A DNA stretch of 64,000 nt from an uncultured Flavobacteriales bacterium (lineage in GTDB: Bacteria; Bacteroidota; Bacteroidia; Flavobacteriales_D; Crocinitomicaceae), in assembly GCA_913059205.1 (NCBI GenBank), contig CAJXRM010000003.1, positions 1 through 64,000 of the forward strand, in the 5' to 3' direction. Each line of letters opens with the position of its first letter. The stretch's first letter is position 1. Of this stretch, positions 50,316-58,414 are shown piece by piece. The position numbers were made by a program, and so were the translations under genes. The notes beneath the pieces are model-generated. The model was not told the origin of the DNA and did no database searches. It was given only the letters and a program-made list of their open reading frames with translations.

Positions 50316-50858
50316 ATGAGTTACTGTACGTATTGTCTTAATGAAAAAACGAAGGAAATTCACAAGAATTATCACGATAATCACTATGGATTTCCAATCG
50401 AGGGTGACAATGAACTGTTTGGTCGTTTACTCATGGAAATTAACCAGGCTGGCTTGTCGTGGGAAACAATATTGAACAAAGAAAAGAACTTTAAAAAGGC
50501 GTATTCGAACTTTAATATTGATCAGGTTGCAAATTATGAGCAAGCCGATATTGACAGACTATTGAGCGATGCCGGAATTATTCGAAATAAGCTTAAAATA
50601 AATGCGGCAATACATAATGCGCAACAAATCATACATATAAGAGAAGAATTTGGTACATTTAAACAATGGTTAGATAATAATCACCCTTTATCGCGAGATG
50701 AATGGACTAAATTGTTCAAAAAGACGTTTAAATTTGTAGGCGGTGAAATTGTGAATGAATTTTTAATGAGTACAGGATATTTCCCAGGGGCGCATGATGA
50801 AAATTGCCCGGTTTTTGAAAAGTTAATTATATTGAAACCTAAATGGAGAGAAATATGA
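50316..50858 (+). CDS. tag: DNA-3-methyladenine glycosylase I
   Basis: This base-excision repair enzyme removes 3-methyladenine from DNA. The 180-aa protein has the Tag N-terminus SYCTYCLNE with C4, NYHDNHYGFP containing H20, and the C-terminal zinc-site part GAHDENCPVF with H160 and C164. Other blocks are LFGRLLMEINQAGLSWETIL (substrate pocket with Glu) and GIIRNKLKINAAIHNAQ. It overlaps the next gene by 4 bp (ATGA). Confidence 0.95.
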   Translation: MSYCTYCLNEKTKEIHKNYHDNHYGFPIEGDNELFGRLLMEINQAGLSWETILNKEKNFKKAYSNFNIDQVANYEQADIDRLLSDAGIIRNKLKINAAIHNAQQIIHIREEFGTFKQWLDNNHPLSRDEWTKLFKKTFKFVGGEIVNEFLMSTGYFPGAHDENCPVFEKLIILKPKWREI

Positions 50859-51496
50859 AAAATATACTAATAGTAGCGGTTTTATTGCTTGTTGGAAGTG
50901 CTTCAGGACAAGTAAGTATTTTAGGTGGAGGAAGTATGCTCGTCGGGTTTGGTTCGGGAAAGCCATGGGGAGGATTGCACCTTGGAGTTGAAATTCCTAA
51001 AAGTGATGCAGTTTCGTTTTATGCTAGATACACGTATCATTTTAAAAATACAGAACGCGATAGTTCTATATACGGAATTGAAGTAACAGACCCTGAGTTT
51101 GGATTTGTAAGTGTTATTGATACAAAAGGTGTTACAAAAATGGATTACCATATTCTAGAAGGTGGTACGCGCTACTATATTGGAAATGGATTTGATTATG
51201 GTTGGGGAGCATATGGTGGTGCATCTGTAATGCTAATGTTTAATTCTGTAAAAGTTGGATTTGGTGACCCTCAATTTAGAGACAATAAGTCTAGAAATGG
51301 AACAGTTTTCAGTATTGGTGCTGGTGTTGGAGGTGGAATTAAATATTCAATGGCACGATTTGGAACCATATTTCTTGATGCAAATGTTGTGTATAAAATA
51401 TTGAACCAAGCAAGTCAGCAATATGTATCGGGAGAACTTTTTTCTAATTTGATTTTTAATTTCAATTTAGGAATTCGCAAGGATATTATTTGGTAG
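50855..51496 (+). CDS. Exported outer-membrane beta-barrel-like protein
   Basis: This is a 213-aa protein from ATG 50855, which overlaps the tag stop as ATGA and opens the signal peptide KNILIVAVLLLVGSASG. The mature region alternates hydrophobic and glycine/aromatic-rich strands (SFYARYTYHFKN, YHILEGGTRYYIGNGFDYGWGAYGGASV, FSIGAGVGGGIKYSM) and ends in a strand (NFNLGIRKDIIW) with a terminal aromatic. This fits an 8-stranded outer-membrane barrel. No specific family is recognised. It may be cotranscribed with tag and the following kinase. Confidence 0.65.
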   Translation: MKNILIVAVLLLVGSASGQVSILGGGSMLVGFGSGKPWGGLHLGVEIPKSDAVSFYARYTYHFKNTERDSSIYGIEVTDPEFGFVSVIDTKGVTKMDYHILEGGTRYYIGNGFDYGWGAYGGASVMLMFNSVKVGFGDPQFRDNKSRNGTVFSIGAGVGGGIKYSMARFGTIFLDANVVYKILNQASQQYVSGELFSNLIFNFNLGIRKDIIW

Positions 51497-51502
51497 TTTA
51501 AA

Positions 51503-52324
51503 ATGCTTCCATTTCTAATTGCCGATAGTGGGGGGACAAAGACCGATTGGTGTTTTGTAGATTCATCAAATAAAAAACATTTTTTTTCAACGAAAAGTTA
51601 TCATCCGATTAACTGGTCAAAAGATTTTGAGCAGAATATTAAAAAGTTTTGGGATATGTTTCCTGAATATAAGAAAGCTGAATTGCGGTTTTTTTGTGCT
51701 GGCTGTCTCAAGAAGGAGAAATCAGATGAGCTTTCCGAGCTATTTAAGCGAATAGGGTTTGTAAATATCCATGTTCTTTCAGATTTGCATGCTGCAGCAA
51801 TTTCCTTATATGGAAATACGAATGGATATTGTGCTATACTTGGAACAGGCTCAGTTTTTTTTGAGTGGAAAGACCAAGAAATAGTATCAATCACTGGAGG
51901 CAAAGGTCACGAAATTGGAGACGAAGGAAGTGGTTTTTACTTCGGTAAACTGGTATATGAAGCATATTCGAATCATTCACTTTCTGATAATCAAACACGA
52001 TTGTTTGAGAAAGAATTTGAGATAAAGGAGTTTATTAATTCCTTGGCTAAGAAAAACACAAAGAACGTTTTTTCATCAATTCCAGAGCGTTTGGCAAAAT
52101 TTAAAAAGGAATTTGAAAATATACATCTGCGCAATATCGATTTGTTTTTTGATGATGTATGGAAGTCCAATTTGCCCCTCAATGTAAAAGTGGTAGGGGG
52201 TTATTTTAAAGCGAATTCAGACCTATTTATTCCGTATTTAAAAAGAAAAGGTATTCATATTCAAGATTTTAATTCTCGACCTATCGATTCTCTTGTTGAT
52301 TATTTCGTACGTTTTGATGACTAA
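51503..52324 (+). CDS. BadF/BadG-type ATPase, N-acetylglucosamine-kinase-like
   Basis: This is a 273-aa ASKHA-fold kinase. The phosphate-1 loop is IADSGGTKTDWCFVD. The second motif is AILGTGSVFFEW with GGKGHEIGDEGSGFYFG, the typical GDEGSG of eukaryotic-like N-acetylglucosamine kinases and BadF-family proteins in Bacteroidota. The adenosine motif is NVKVVGGYFKANSDLF. The protein is short for the family but includes all core motifs. It probably phosphorylates an amino sugar in the cytoplasm; GlcNAc versus another hexose cannot be settled here. Confidence 0.85.
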   Translation: MLPFLIADSGGTKTDWCFVDSSNKKHFFSTKSYHPINWSKDFEQNIKKFWDMFPEYKKAELRFFCAGCLKKEKSDELSELFKRIGFVNIHVLSDLHAAAISLYGNTNGYCAILGTGSVFFEWKDQEIVSITGGKGHEIGDEGSGFYFGKLVYEAYSNHSLSDNQTRLFEKEFEIKEFINSLAKKNTKNVFSSIPERLAKFKKEFENIHLRNIDLFFDDVWKSNLPLNVKVVGGYFKANSDLFIPYLKRKGIHIQDFNSRPIDSLVDYFVRFDD

Positions 52325-52452
52325 AAGGTAGTTTTTGACGATTAAACGGATTTTAGTATATACTTTTTTTAGTTTAATCTATGAAAAAGTGGTCTTCGTA
52401 GAAAAAATGACGATATCTAAAAAAATATTGACAAATTGCATGGTAATTATAC

Positions 52453-52860
52453 ATGAACGTTATGGATATTTTATCAATTAAGGCAACTGCATCGACTCCT
52501 TTGGTGTCCTTTGACCCAATTATTGGAATGATGCATATCTCAGGAAGATCAATTCCGGAAAATGCCGATGACTTTTGGTTACCTGTGTTGAATTGGTTTG
52601 AATCATATATAATCTCTCCGTGTGAGACTACCACGTTTTCAATAAGCTTAGAATATTTTAATATTTCATCTTCAAAACGAATTTTGTTTTTGTTGTACAA
52701 GCTAAACGAACTGGCCGAAAAAGGGTGCAATGTGAAAGTTGAATGGAATTATAGAAAAGAGGACGAAGATATGTTTGAAGTCGGACAAGATTATGCTTAT
52801 ATGGTAAAAGTACCTTTCGAATTTAAAGAATATCAAGAAGCCGATTTAGCAGTAGCATAG
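52453..52860 (+). CDS. SiaC/DUF1987 family regulatory protein
   Basis: This is a 135-aa cytoplasmic protein matching the DUF1987/SiaC domain: LSIKATASTPLVSFDPIIGMMHISGRSIPENADDFW, then FSISLEYFNISSSKRILFLLYKLNELAEKGCNVKVEWNYRKEDEDMFEVGQDYA. In Pseudomonas, SiaC is switched by phosphorylation at a Thr/Ser in this region and controls a diguanylate cyclase; the SSSKR segment is the expected phosphorylation site. No kinase or phosphatase partner is adjacent. A strong terminator follows. Confidence 0.85.
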   Translation: MNVMDILSIKATASTPLVSFDPIIGMMHISGRSIPENADDFWLPVLNWFESYIISPCETTTFSISLEYFNISSSKRILFLLYKLNELAEKGCNVKVEWNYRKEDEDMFEVGQDYAYMVKVPFEFKEYQEADLAVA

Positions 52861-52886
52861 ACTAGAAAACAAATAATAATTGAGAG

Positions 52887-52912
52887 GCGTCCAAAATTTT
52901 GGACGCTTTTTT
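52887..52912 (+). terminator. Rho-independent terminator after the SiaC-like gene
   Basis: GCGTCCAAAA (52887-52896) and TTTTGGACGC (52897-52906) form a perfect 20-bp palindrome followed by TTTTTT to 52912. Confidence 0.85.
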
Positions 52913-52934
52913 CTTTATGGCCGTAGATTTCTAC

Positions 52935-52942
52935 TATTTTTG
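52935..52942 (+). promoter_or_regulatory. Candidate -7 promoter element
   Basis: TATTTTTG matches the Bacteroidota -7 element TAnnTTTG and lies 14 bp before the GTG start of the following small gene, just after a terminator. The -33 TTTG is not clear (TTTA near 52912), so the call is tentative. Confidence 0.4.
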
Positions 52943-52956
52943 TTGAAAAGAAGAGA

Positions 52957-53205
52957 GTGAGATTAGTAAAAGACATTCCACATGAAAAATATAAAATTCA
53001 ATTGTTTCAATACAATGGAAAGTATATTTTGAAAATTGAATTGGGTCAATTCGAACAAACATATAAGATCGGTGACACCGATGTGTATGGAGTTGAAGAT
53101 GTCGAGAAAATGATTACTCCACAATTATTGAAAAACTCGCTTAATCGTTTCATAGAAATGAGAACAGATTGGGGAGAGGCGTTCACAAATAAAAATATAG
53201 AATGA
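52957..53205 (+). CDS. Small conserved hypothetical protein
   Basis: This is an 82-aa cytoplasmic protein starting with GTG (52957). It contains the readable pattern KDIPHEKYKIQLFQYNGKY and IELGQFEQTYKIGDTDVYG, with helical C-terminus NRFIEMRTDWGEAF. I recall similar short proteins widely in Flavobacteriia but have no function for them. It overlaps the OmpH-like gene by 4 bp (ATGA), so the two are coupled. Confidence 0.68.
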   Translation: MRLVKDIPHEKYKIQLFQYNGKYILKIELGQFEQTYKIGDTDVYGVEDVEKMITPQLLKNSLNRFIEMRTDWGEAFTNKNIE

Positions 53206-53804
53206 AAAATATAATGAAGATTACTGTTATTGCATGCGTTTTGGTATTAACGGCGTGTGGAGATAACAAAGAAGCGGAAAAAGAATCAACAACAGCGAAA
53301 GTCGAAACAAAAAATGTTGGTGATTTGAAAATTGCTTTTTACGACCAGGATAGTTTGAAGGTTTATTTCGATTATTATAGAGAGCAGGACTCAATCGTAA
53401 CAAAGAAACAATTGAGTTTTCAAAACGAGGTTCAAAGACGAACTACGGAGCTTCAAAATTATTTGGTTAAAAATGATGAAAGAGCTAGAAGTGGATTGCT
53501 TAGTCAAAATGAAATCTTGCAAATTCAACAAGTAGCGCAACAAAAAGAAGCTTCATTAATGCAATACCAGCAAACTGAAGGTGCTAAACTTGAAGAAGAA
53601 ACATACAATAAGTTAGAAGCAATAGGCAATAAAATTGAATTGTTTGCGAAGAAATACTGCGAGGAAAATGGAATTGATATTTTGATGATTTACGCAAAAG
53701 GTGGACAATTTAATTACATTAATTCATCCATGGATGTAACAAAGGAATTCACGACATATTTGAACGATCAACAAGAGCAATTAGCTGAAGATATTAAAAA
53801 GTAA
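53202..53804 (+). CDS. OmpH/Skp-like periplasmic lipoprotein chaperone
   Basis: This is a 200-aa lipoprotein: lipobox LTAC (Cys about 19) then GDNKEAEK. The OmpH domain has KIAFYDQDSLKVYFDYYREQDSIV, a long coiled-coil (about 70-140, rich in Gln/Glu) and the C-terminal strand-return ANDILMIYAKGGQ-type segment (GIDILMIYAKGGQFNYINSSMDVTKEF). It is predicted to bind unfolded outer-membrane proteins in the periplasm. Lipidated forms are common in Bacteroidota. It is followed after 3 bp by DUF4924. Confidence 0.85.
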   Translation: MKNIMKITVIACVLVLTACGDNKEAEKESTTAKVETKNVGDLKIAFYDQDSLKVYFDYYREQDSIVTKKQLSFQNEVQRRTTELQNYLVKNDERARSGLLSQNEILQIQQVAQQKEASLMQYQQTEGAKLEEETYNKLEAIGNKIELFAKKYCEENGIDILMIYAKGGQFNYINSSMDVTKEFTTYLNDQQEQLAEDIKK

Positions 53805-53807
53805 TCA

Positions 53808-54359
53808 ATGCAAATAGCTAAACAAAAGCTGAACGAAAATATTGCTGAATACATTCTTTATATGTATCAGATAGAAGATGTTATCCGTGCGTATCAATTT
53901 GATGTTGACACAATCATTGAACGATATGTCGAGCCTCAGATGCCCGATTCTTCATTCATCAATCAATACCGTTCATGGTATAAGGATTTGGTCAATCAGA
54001 TGAAAATGCAAAAAATTGAAAAATCAGGTCATTTGATTTCAACACAAGAGATTTTGCTCGAGCTTTCCTATTTGCACAATACTTTGCTTAACATGACCAA
54101 AGATGAAAAGTATGTTGGGGTGTTTGAAATTGCGAATAAGTATTTAGAGGAGTTCAAAGAAAAATCGAATTTGAAAGAGAAAAACTCTATTGAATTGGCT
54201 TTTCACGCAATGTACATGAAATTACTACTGAAGCTTCAAGGAAAAGAAATAAGCGCGGAAACAGAAGAAGCCTTTGATGCAATGCGTATGATGTTGGCGT
54301 ACCTGAGTAAGTCCTATCATAGAATGAAAGCGGGTGACTTAGACTTTTTGAATAATTAA
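53808..54359 (+). CDS. DUF4924 family protein
   Basis: This is a 183-aa mostly helical cytoplasmic protein. It shows the DUF4924 start IAKQKLNENIAEYILYMYQIEDVIRAYQFD, the WYKDLVNQMKMQKIEKSGHL segment and the C-terminal helix ETEEAFDAMRMMLAYLSKSYH. This family is restricted to Bacteroidota and usually follows OmpH-like genes, as here. Function unknown. Its stop overlaps the stop of the convergent FAD oxidase by 4 bp. Confidence 0.85.
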   Translation: MQIAKQKLNENIAEYILYMYQIEDVIRAYQFDVDTIIERYVEPQMPDSSFINQYRSWYKDLVNQMKMQKIEKSGHLISTQEILLELSYLHNTLLNMTKDEKYVGVFEIANKYLEEFKEKSNLKEKNSIELAFHAMYMKLLLKLQGKEISAETEEAFDAMRMMLAYLSKSYHRMKAGDLDFLNN

Positions 54360-55744
54360 AAAATCTTCCCCGGATTTAAAATTCCTTTCGGATCGAACAC
54401 ATTTTTAATCGAGCGCATTAATTCTAAACTTTTGGAGTCGAAAGCAATGTCCATGTATTCTTTCTGAACGAGTCCAATTCCATGTTCTCCAGAAAGCGTA
54501 CCTCCCAGTTTCACAACCTCAATAAACAATTCTCGAATCGCTTTTGGTAGTTCATTGCTCCAGAATTCATCAGATAATTCGCCTTTTAAAATGTTGATGT
54601 GAAGATTTCCATCTCCTGCATGTCCATAACAAACAGATTTAAATCCATACTGTTCTCCGATTCGCTTTACATGATGCAAAAGTTTTGGAAGTTCAAATCG
54701 CGGTACGACAGTATCTTCTTCTTTGTAAATACTATTGGATTTAACCGCTTCTCCAACACTTCGTCTCAAACGCCATAAAGCTGATTTCTGGGCTTCACTT
54801 TCGGCAAATAATATCTCATCTGTTTTAAATCGCTCCAGAACCTCCATAATTTTCGAACAATCTTCCATAAGTAAATCAGAATTAAATCCATCTACTTCTA
54901 TGAGTAAATGTGCTGCGTGATTGTCGGCAATTTGAATTGATTCATCATTGAGAAAAGCTTTCGTCCATAAAAGCGCATCACGTTCCATAAACTCCAAGCC
55001 ACTTGGTGTAATTCCAGCATTAAAAAGTGCGGCAACCGCTGTGCATGCTTCCTCCGAATTAAAGAAAGGAACCAGCATCAATAAATCAGCAGTAGGATGA
55101 GGAATTAGCTTCAAAACAATTTTTGTAATTACCCCTAAAGTTCCTTCTGATCCAACAATCAACTGAGTGAGGTTGTATCCAGTTGCGTTTTTAAGCACAT
55201 TTGCGCCTGTCCAAATGATTTCTCCAGTCGGAAGAACAACTTCAAGGTTTAACACATAATCGCTCGTTACACCGTACTTAACGGCTTTTGGGCCTCCAGA
55301 ATTTTCTGAAATATTTCCACCTATAAAACAACTTCCTTTGCTAGCAGGGTCCGGCGGATAAAAAAGACCTTTCTCTTTTACTGCTTCCTGAAGTACTTGG
55401 GTAATCACACCAGGTTCCGTAATTACCTGCAAGTTGTTTTCATCAATTGATAGTATTTTATTGAACCTTTCCATGGAAAGAGCTACTCCTCCATGTAGTG
55501 GAATTGCTCCACCGCTTAGTCCTGTGCGTGCGCCAGACGGTGTGACAGGAATTGCGTGTTTATTGCAATGGATTAAGATTTCCGAAATTTCTTCGGGTGT
55601 TTCAGGTTTTAAAACTATATCTGGTAAAATGGAAATGTCTTCGGTTTCATCATGACTGTATTTTTCTTTTGATACGTCATCAATAAAACAACGATCACCA
55701 ATAAGTGATTTAAAAAAGTCGATGTGAGAAGTGAAGTCAGTCAT
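54356..55744 (-). CDS. FAD-linked oxidase, GlcD/D-lactate dehydrogenase-like
   Basis: This is a 462-aa flavoprotein of the VAO family, oxidising a D-2-hydroxyacid such as glycolate or D-lactate. The PCMH FAD-binding domain shows PVTPSGARTGLSGGAIPLHGG, GGNISENSGGPKAVKYGVTSDYVLNLEVVLPTGEI, and TGYNLTQLIVGSEGTLGVIT. The C-terminal cap domain has CYGHAGDGNLHINI and GGTLSGEHGIGLVQK. The start at 55744 (MTDFTSHIDFF) fits the family; the 20 extra upstream residues are hydrophobic and not needed. No GlcE/GlcF subunits are adjacent. Confidence 0.9.
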   Translation of the reverse strand: MTDFTSHIDFFKSLIGDRCFIDDVSKEKYSHDETEDISILPDIVLKPETPEEISEILIHCNKHAIPVTPSGARTGLSGGAIPLHGGVALSMERFNKILSIDENNLQVITEPGVITQVLQEAVKEKGLFYPPDPASKGSCFIGGNISENSGGPKAVKYGVTSDYVLNLEVVLPTGEIIWTGANVLKNATGYNLTQLIVGSEGTLGVITKIVLKLIPHPTADLLMLVPFFNSEEACTAVAALFNAGITPSGLEFMERDALLWTKAFLNDESIQIADNHAAHLLIEVDGFNSDLLMEDCSKIMEVLERFKTDEILFAESEAQKSALWRLRRSVGEAVKSNSIYKEEDTVVPRFELPKLLHHVKRIGEQYGFKSVCYGHAGDGNLHINILKGELSDEFWSNELPKAIRELFIEVVKLGGTLSGEHGIGLVQKEYMDIAFDSKSLELMRSIKNVFDPKGILNPGKIF

Positions 55745-55793
55745 ACCAATTAATAATTTAAATCTAAAGAAGGCAAAAATAATTCGGATTAAA

Positions 55794-55824
55794 TAAAAAA
55801 GCACCTACAAAATGCAGATGCTTT
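55794..55824 (-). terminator. Terminator downstream of the 55847-56230 gene
   Basis: AAAGCACCTACA (55798-55809) pairs with TGCAGATGCTTT (55813-55824), 12 bp including wobble pairs, loop AAA. On the minus strand it is followed by T residues (A-run 55794-55800). Confidence 0.75.
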
Positions 55825-55846
55825 AAAAAAAGTTCTTCAGATTGGA

Positions 55847-56230
55847 TTATTCTTCGTCTTCGTCGTCTCCAAAGTTTAAGTCGAAGCTTACAATTTTCCA
55901 ACCTTCTTCACAGATATCATAAAGCATTGGTTCAGAACCATCTTCTAAATCATCTTCATCAATAATCCATAATGTTTCAAATTGAACACAGTTTTCATCC
56001 TCAAAAACCACTTTGGTGATTTTTCCTGTAGGCAACATTCCAGCTTCAATAACATCTTTGGAACAATATTTTGCTACTGCTCTTTCAGCTGCTGCTTCAC
56101 TTCCGTCTAATGCACTTAAAAATGCTTTTATTGTTGGATTTTTTAATCCTTCAATTTTCACGTCTTGCGCCACTGCAGTCATTGAGACAAAACTCAAAAA
56201 CATAACAGCGATAAATTTTAAATTTTTCAT
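55847..56230 (-). CDS. Exported acidic hypothetical protein
   Basis: This is a 127-aa protein with signal peptide KNLKFIAVMFLSFVSMTAVAQ. The mature part contains GLKNPTIKAFLSALDGSEAAAERAVAKYCSKD and a C-terminal Asp/Glu run (DDEDEE). Two Cys in CSKDVIEAGMLP and EDENCVQFETL could pair. It may be a periplasmic protein of about 11 kDa that binds cations through its tail. Not recognised as any family. It is flanked by its own terminator and one for the next gene. Confidence 0.62.
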   Translation of the reverse strand: MKNLKFIAVMFLSFVSMTAVAQDVKIEGLKNPTIKAFLSALDGSEAAAERAVAKYCSKDVIEAGMLPTGKITKVVFEDENCVQFETLWIIDEDDLEDGSEPMLYDICEEGWKIVSFDLNFGDDEDEE

Positions 56231-56298
56231 AGGTATAATTTCGGTTAATTTTCGGCAAAAGTAGAACTAAAATTTCAACGGTTTTTCACTTTTTGAAA

Positions 56299-56328
56299 TA
56301 AAAAAAAGCGAGATAAAAATCTCGCTTT
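56299..56328 (-). terminator. Terminator of the OmpA-family gene
   Basis: AAAGCGAGAT (56305-56314) pairs perfectly with ATCTCGCTTT (56319-56328) around an AAAA loop. The minus strand continues in a long T-run (A-run 56299-56307). It lies 6 bp beyond the stop of the 56334 gene. Confidence 0.85.
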
Positions 56329-56333
56329 CTAAT

Positions 56334-58400
56334 TTAGTTGGCTTTAATTTCAAATTCGGTTCGTCTGTTCTCTTGTCTTCCGTCAGCGCTATTGTTTGAA
56401 GCAATCGGTTTGGAAGATCCATAACCCATGGCTGTCATTCTGCCGGCAGCGATACCTTTTCCCGTTAAATAGTTCACAACTGCCTGAGCTCTGTCCTGAG
56501 ATAATGTATTGTTTAATGAAGCTGAACCTGTATTGTCTGTGTGACCAGATATTTCAATTTTCAACGAAGGAACATCTTTCATTAATTTTACCAATCGATC
56601 TAACTCCGAATTGGACTCAGAACGCAAAGTCGATTTACCTGTATCGAAAAAGATGTTTCGAAGTGCAATTTTACTACCAACTGCAATGTTTTTCAATTCA
56701 ATTACTTTGTTCACCAGGTTGTCTGCACTTCCTGCCGGAATATCAAAGTTCTCAGAATGGAATAAATACCCTTCCGCTTTTACTGCAATTCCGTAATTCT
56801 TTCCAGAAGCAAGCGTGATGATAAACTTACCGGTTGCACTATTCGTAGTAAACGTTTCGATTACTTTTCCAGTTCCATTATCTGTAATCTCAATTTCAGC
56901 TTCAACTGGTTTTTTAGTCATAGCGTCAATTGTTTTTCCTTTAAATACTGTAAATGACTTTTTATTGACGTCTACAGTAGATTCAATAGAATTATCCTTG
57001 ATCGGATTCACAATTGAAGCCAATAAATAGTCTTCAGTAGCGGTAACAGGTTCCTTTTCTGGTCCGAAAAATGTCACTTTAAAGATGTCATATCCACCTT
57101 TGCTTTCAGGTCGATTAGACGCGATATAAGCGAATTTACCATTTGCTGTAGATGCAAAAAAGAAGTCATCATAAGGCGTGTTTATCGGATAACCTAAATT
57201 CTCAGGTTTTGACCAAGATCCTTGCGATTTGTGAGAAACAAAAATATCATATCCACCTAAAGAGCCTGTCCCTTCAGAACAGATATACATTGTTTCATTG
57301 TCTATAGCGATATATACAGGTCCTTCGTTAAACTTACTATTTACAGTAGAGATCATCTGAGCGGCCATGTAATTTTTTTGAATTTTACTTTGCATACTGC
57401 TGTAGACAATTTCAAAGCCATTCGAACGATTTTCACTGTCTCTCGCAAAATAAATACTCCAACCATCAGCGCTATACGCAGCGTATATGTCGTTTGATTT
57501 ATTCGATGAAATTTGAAACGGCATGGCAGTTGGTGTACTCCATTCTAATCCATTCAGTTTACTTTCAAAAATATCAAACTGTCCACTGATTGAGCGGTGC
57601 ATTAACATTTTAGTTCCATCATAACTTAAGTTATTCGAAACATCATCTTCAGTCGTATTAATCCCGCCTTTTAATTGCTTTGGAGCAGACCATGTTCGAT
57701 CAGTTAAAGTTGAAGAATAAATGTCCTTGTCATAACTTCCTGCCTCGTTTGGAGTGTGACCATTCGGTCTGTCAGATGTAAAGATGATTTCTCCTCCATC
57801 TGTCGTAATTGAAGGCGCGTAGTCGTTAAACTCTGTGTTTAATTCACTCACATTATCAACCCATGCACGAATTGGATTTTCTAGCGCAGCATGAGCTGTT
57901 CGGCACTCATTTTTGTACTGAGTAACAAATTTACTAAAGTTGTCAGCCTTTTTATATGACAATTCAAATGCATCGTACGCTTTTATTGCATCCATAAATT
58001 TATTGTCAAGTTGCAACGCCTTGGCATAATAAAACTCCATGAAATTATCACATGCAGGATCTAATTTGTATGCTTCGAAAATATGGGGAACACCCTTTGA
58101 CGAATACGTTGAGTTGATATAGCAAACACCAATTTTAAAATTTAATTCCGCATTTTTCGGATTAAATTTTTGGGCTATTTGATAATTTTTAAGCGCCAAT
58201 TCGTAGTTTAGTCCTGGACTTTGAACAAGGAAAATTGCCTCATTGGCAATGGCGAAATACTCGTCTCCCTTTTTAATGGCATCCGTCGCAGCTTTCAGTC
58301 CGTCTTTATCGTCTTTAAAATTTGCTGCTTTAAATTCTACATTTTGAGAAAAAACGGCACAGCTAAAGGCTAATAGTATTGTTGTAATTATTGACTTCAT
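56334..58400 (-). CDS. PorE-like OmpA family protein (TPR, WD40-like, Cna/CarboxypepD, OmpA)
   Basis: This is a 688-aa exported multidomain protein. After the signal peptide (KSIITTILLAFSCAVFSQ) come TPR repeats (about 20-160) and a PD40/WD40-like beta-propeller (about 180-440; repeats such as APSITTDGGEIIFTSDRPNG and AAYSADGWSIYFARDSEN). A carboxypeptidase-regulatory domain (about 475-560) and a C-terminal OmpA peptidoglycan-binding domain (LRNIFFDTGKSTLRSESNSELDRL ... ISGHTDNTG ... NRRTEFEIKA) follow. This order is that of PorE, a T9SS-associated cell-wall anchoring protein. Several T9SS cargo genes are in the window. An adjacent Met (58403) is an alternative start. It may also be a PorE paralogue. 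Confidence 0.8.
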   Translation of the reverse strand: MKSIITTILLAFSCAVFSQNVEFKAANFKDDKDGLKAATDAIKKGDEYFAIANEAIFLVQSPGLNYELALKNYQIAQKFNPKNAELNFKIGVCYINSTYSSKGVPHIFEAYKLDPACDNFMEFYYAKALQLDNKFMDAIKAYDAFELSYKKADNFSKFVTQYKNECRTAHAALENPIRAWVDNVSELNTEFNDYAPSITTDGGEIIFTSDRPNGHTPNEAGSYDKDIYSSTLTDRTWSAPKQLKGGINTTEDDVSNNLSYDGTKMLMHRSISGQFDIFESKLNGLEWSTPTAMPFQISSNKSNDIYAAYSADGWSIYFARDSENRSNGFEIVYSSMQSKIQKNYMAAQMISTVNSKFNEGPVYIAIDNETMYICSEGTGSLGGYDIFVSHKSQGSWSKPENLGYPINTPYDDFFFASTANGKFAYIASNRPESKGGYDIFKVTFFGPEKEPVTATEDYLLASIVNPIKDNSIESTVDVNKKSFTVFKGKTIDAMTKKPVEAEIEITDNGTGKVIETFTTNSATGKFIITLASGKNYGIAVKAEGYLFHSENFDIPAGSADNLVNKVIELKNIAVGSKIALRNIFFDTGKSTLRSESNSELDRLVKLMKDVPSLKIEISGHTDNTGSASLNNTLSQDRAQAVVNYLTGKGIAAGRMTAMGYGSSKPIASNNSADGRQENRRTEFEIKAN

Positions 58401-58414
58401 CATTGTTCTTAATA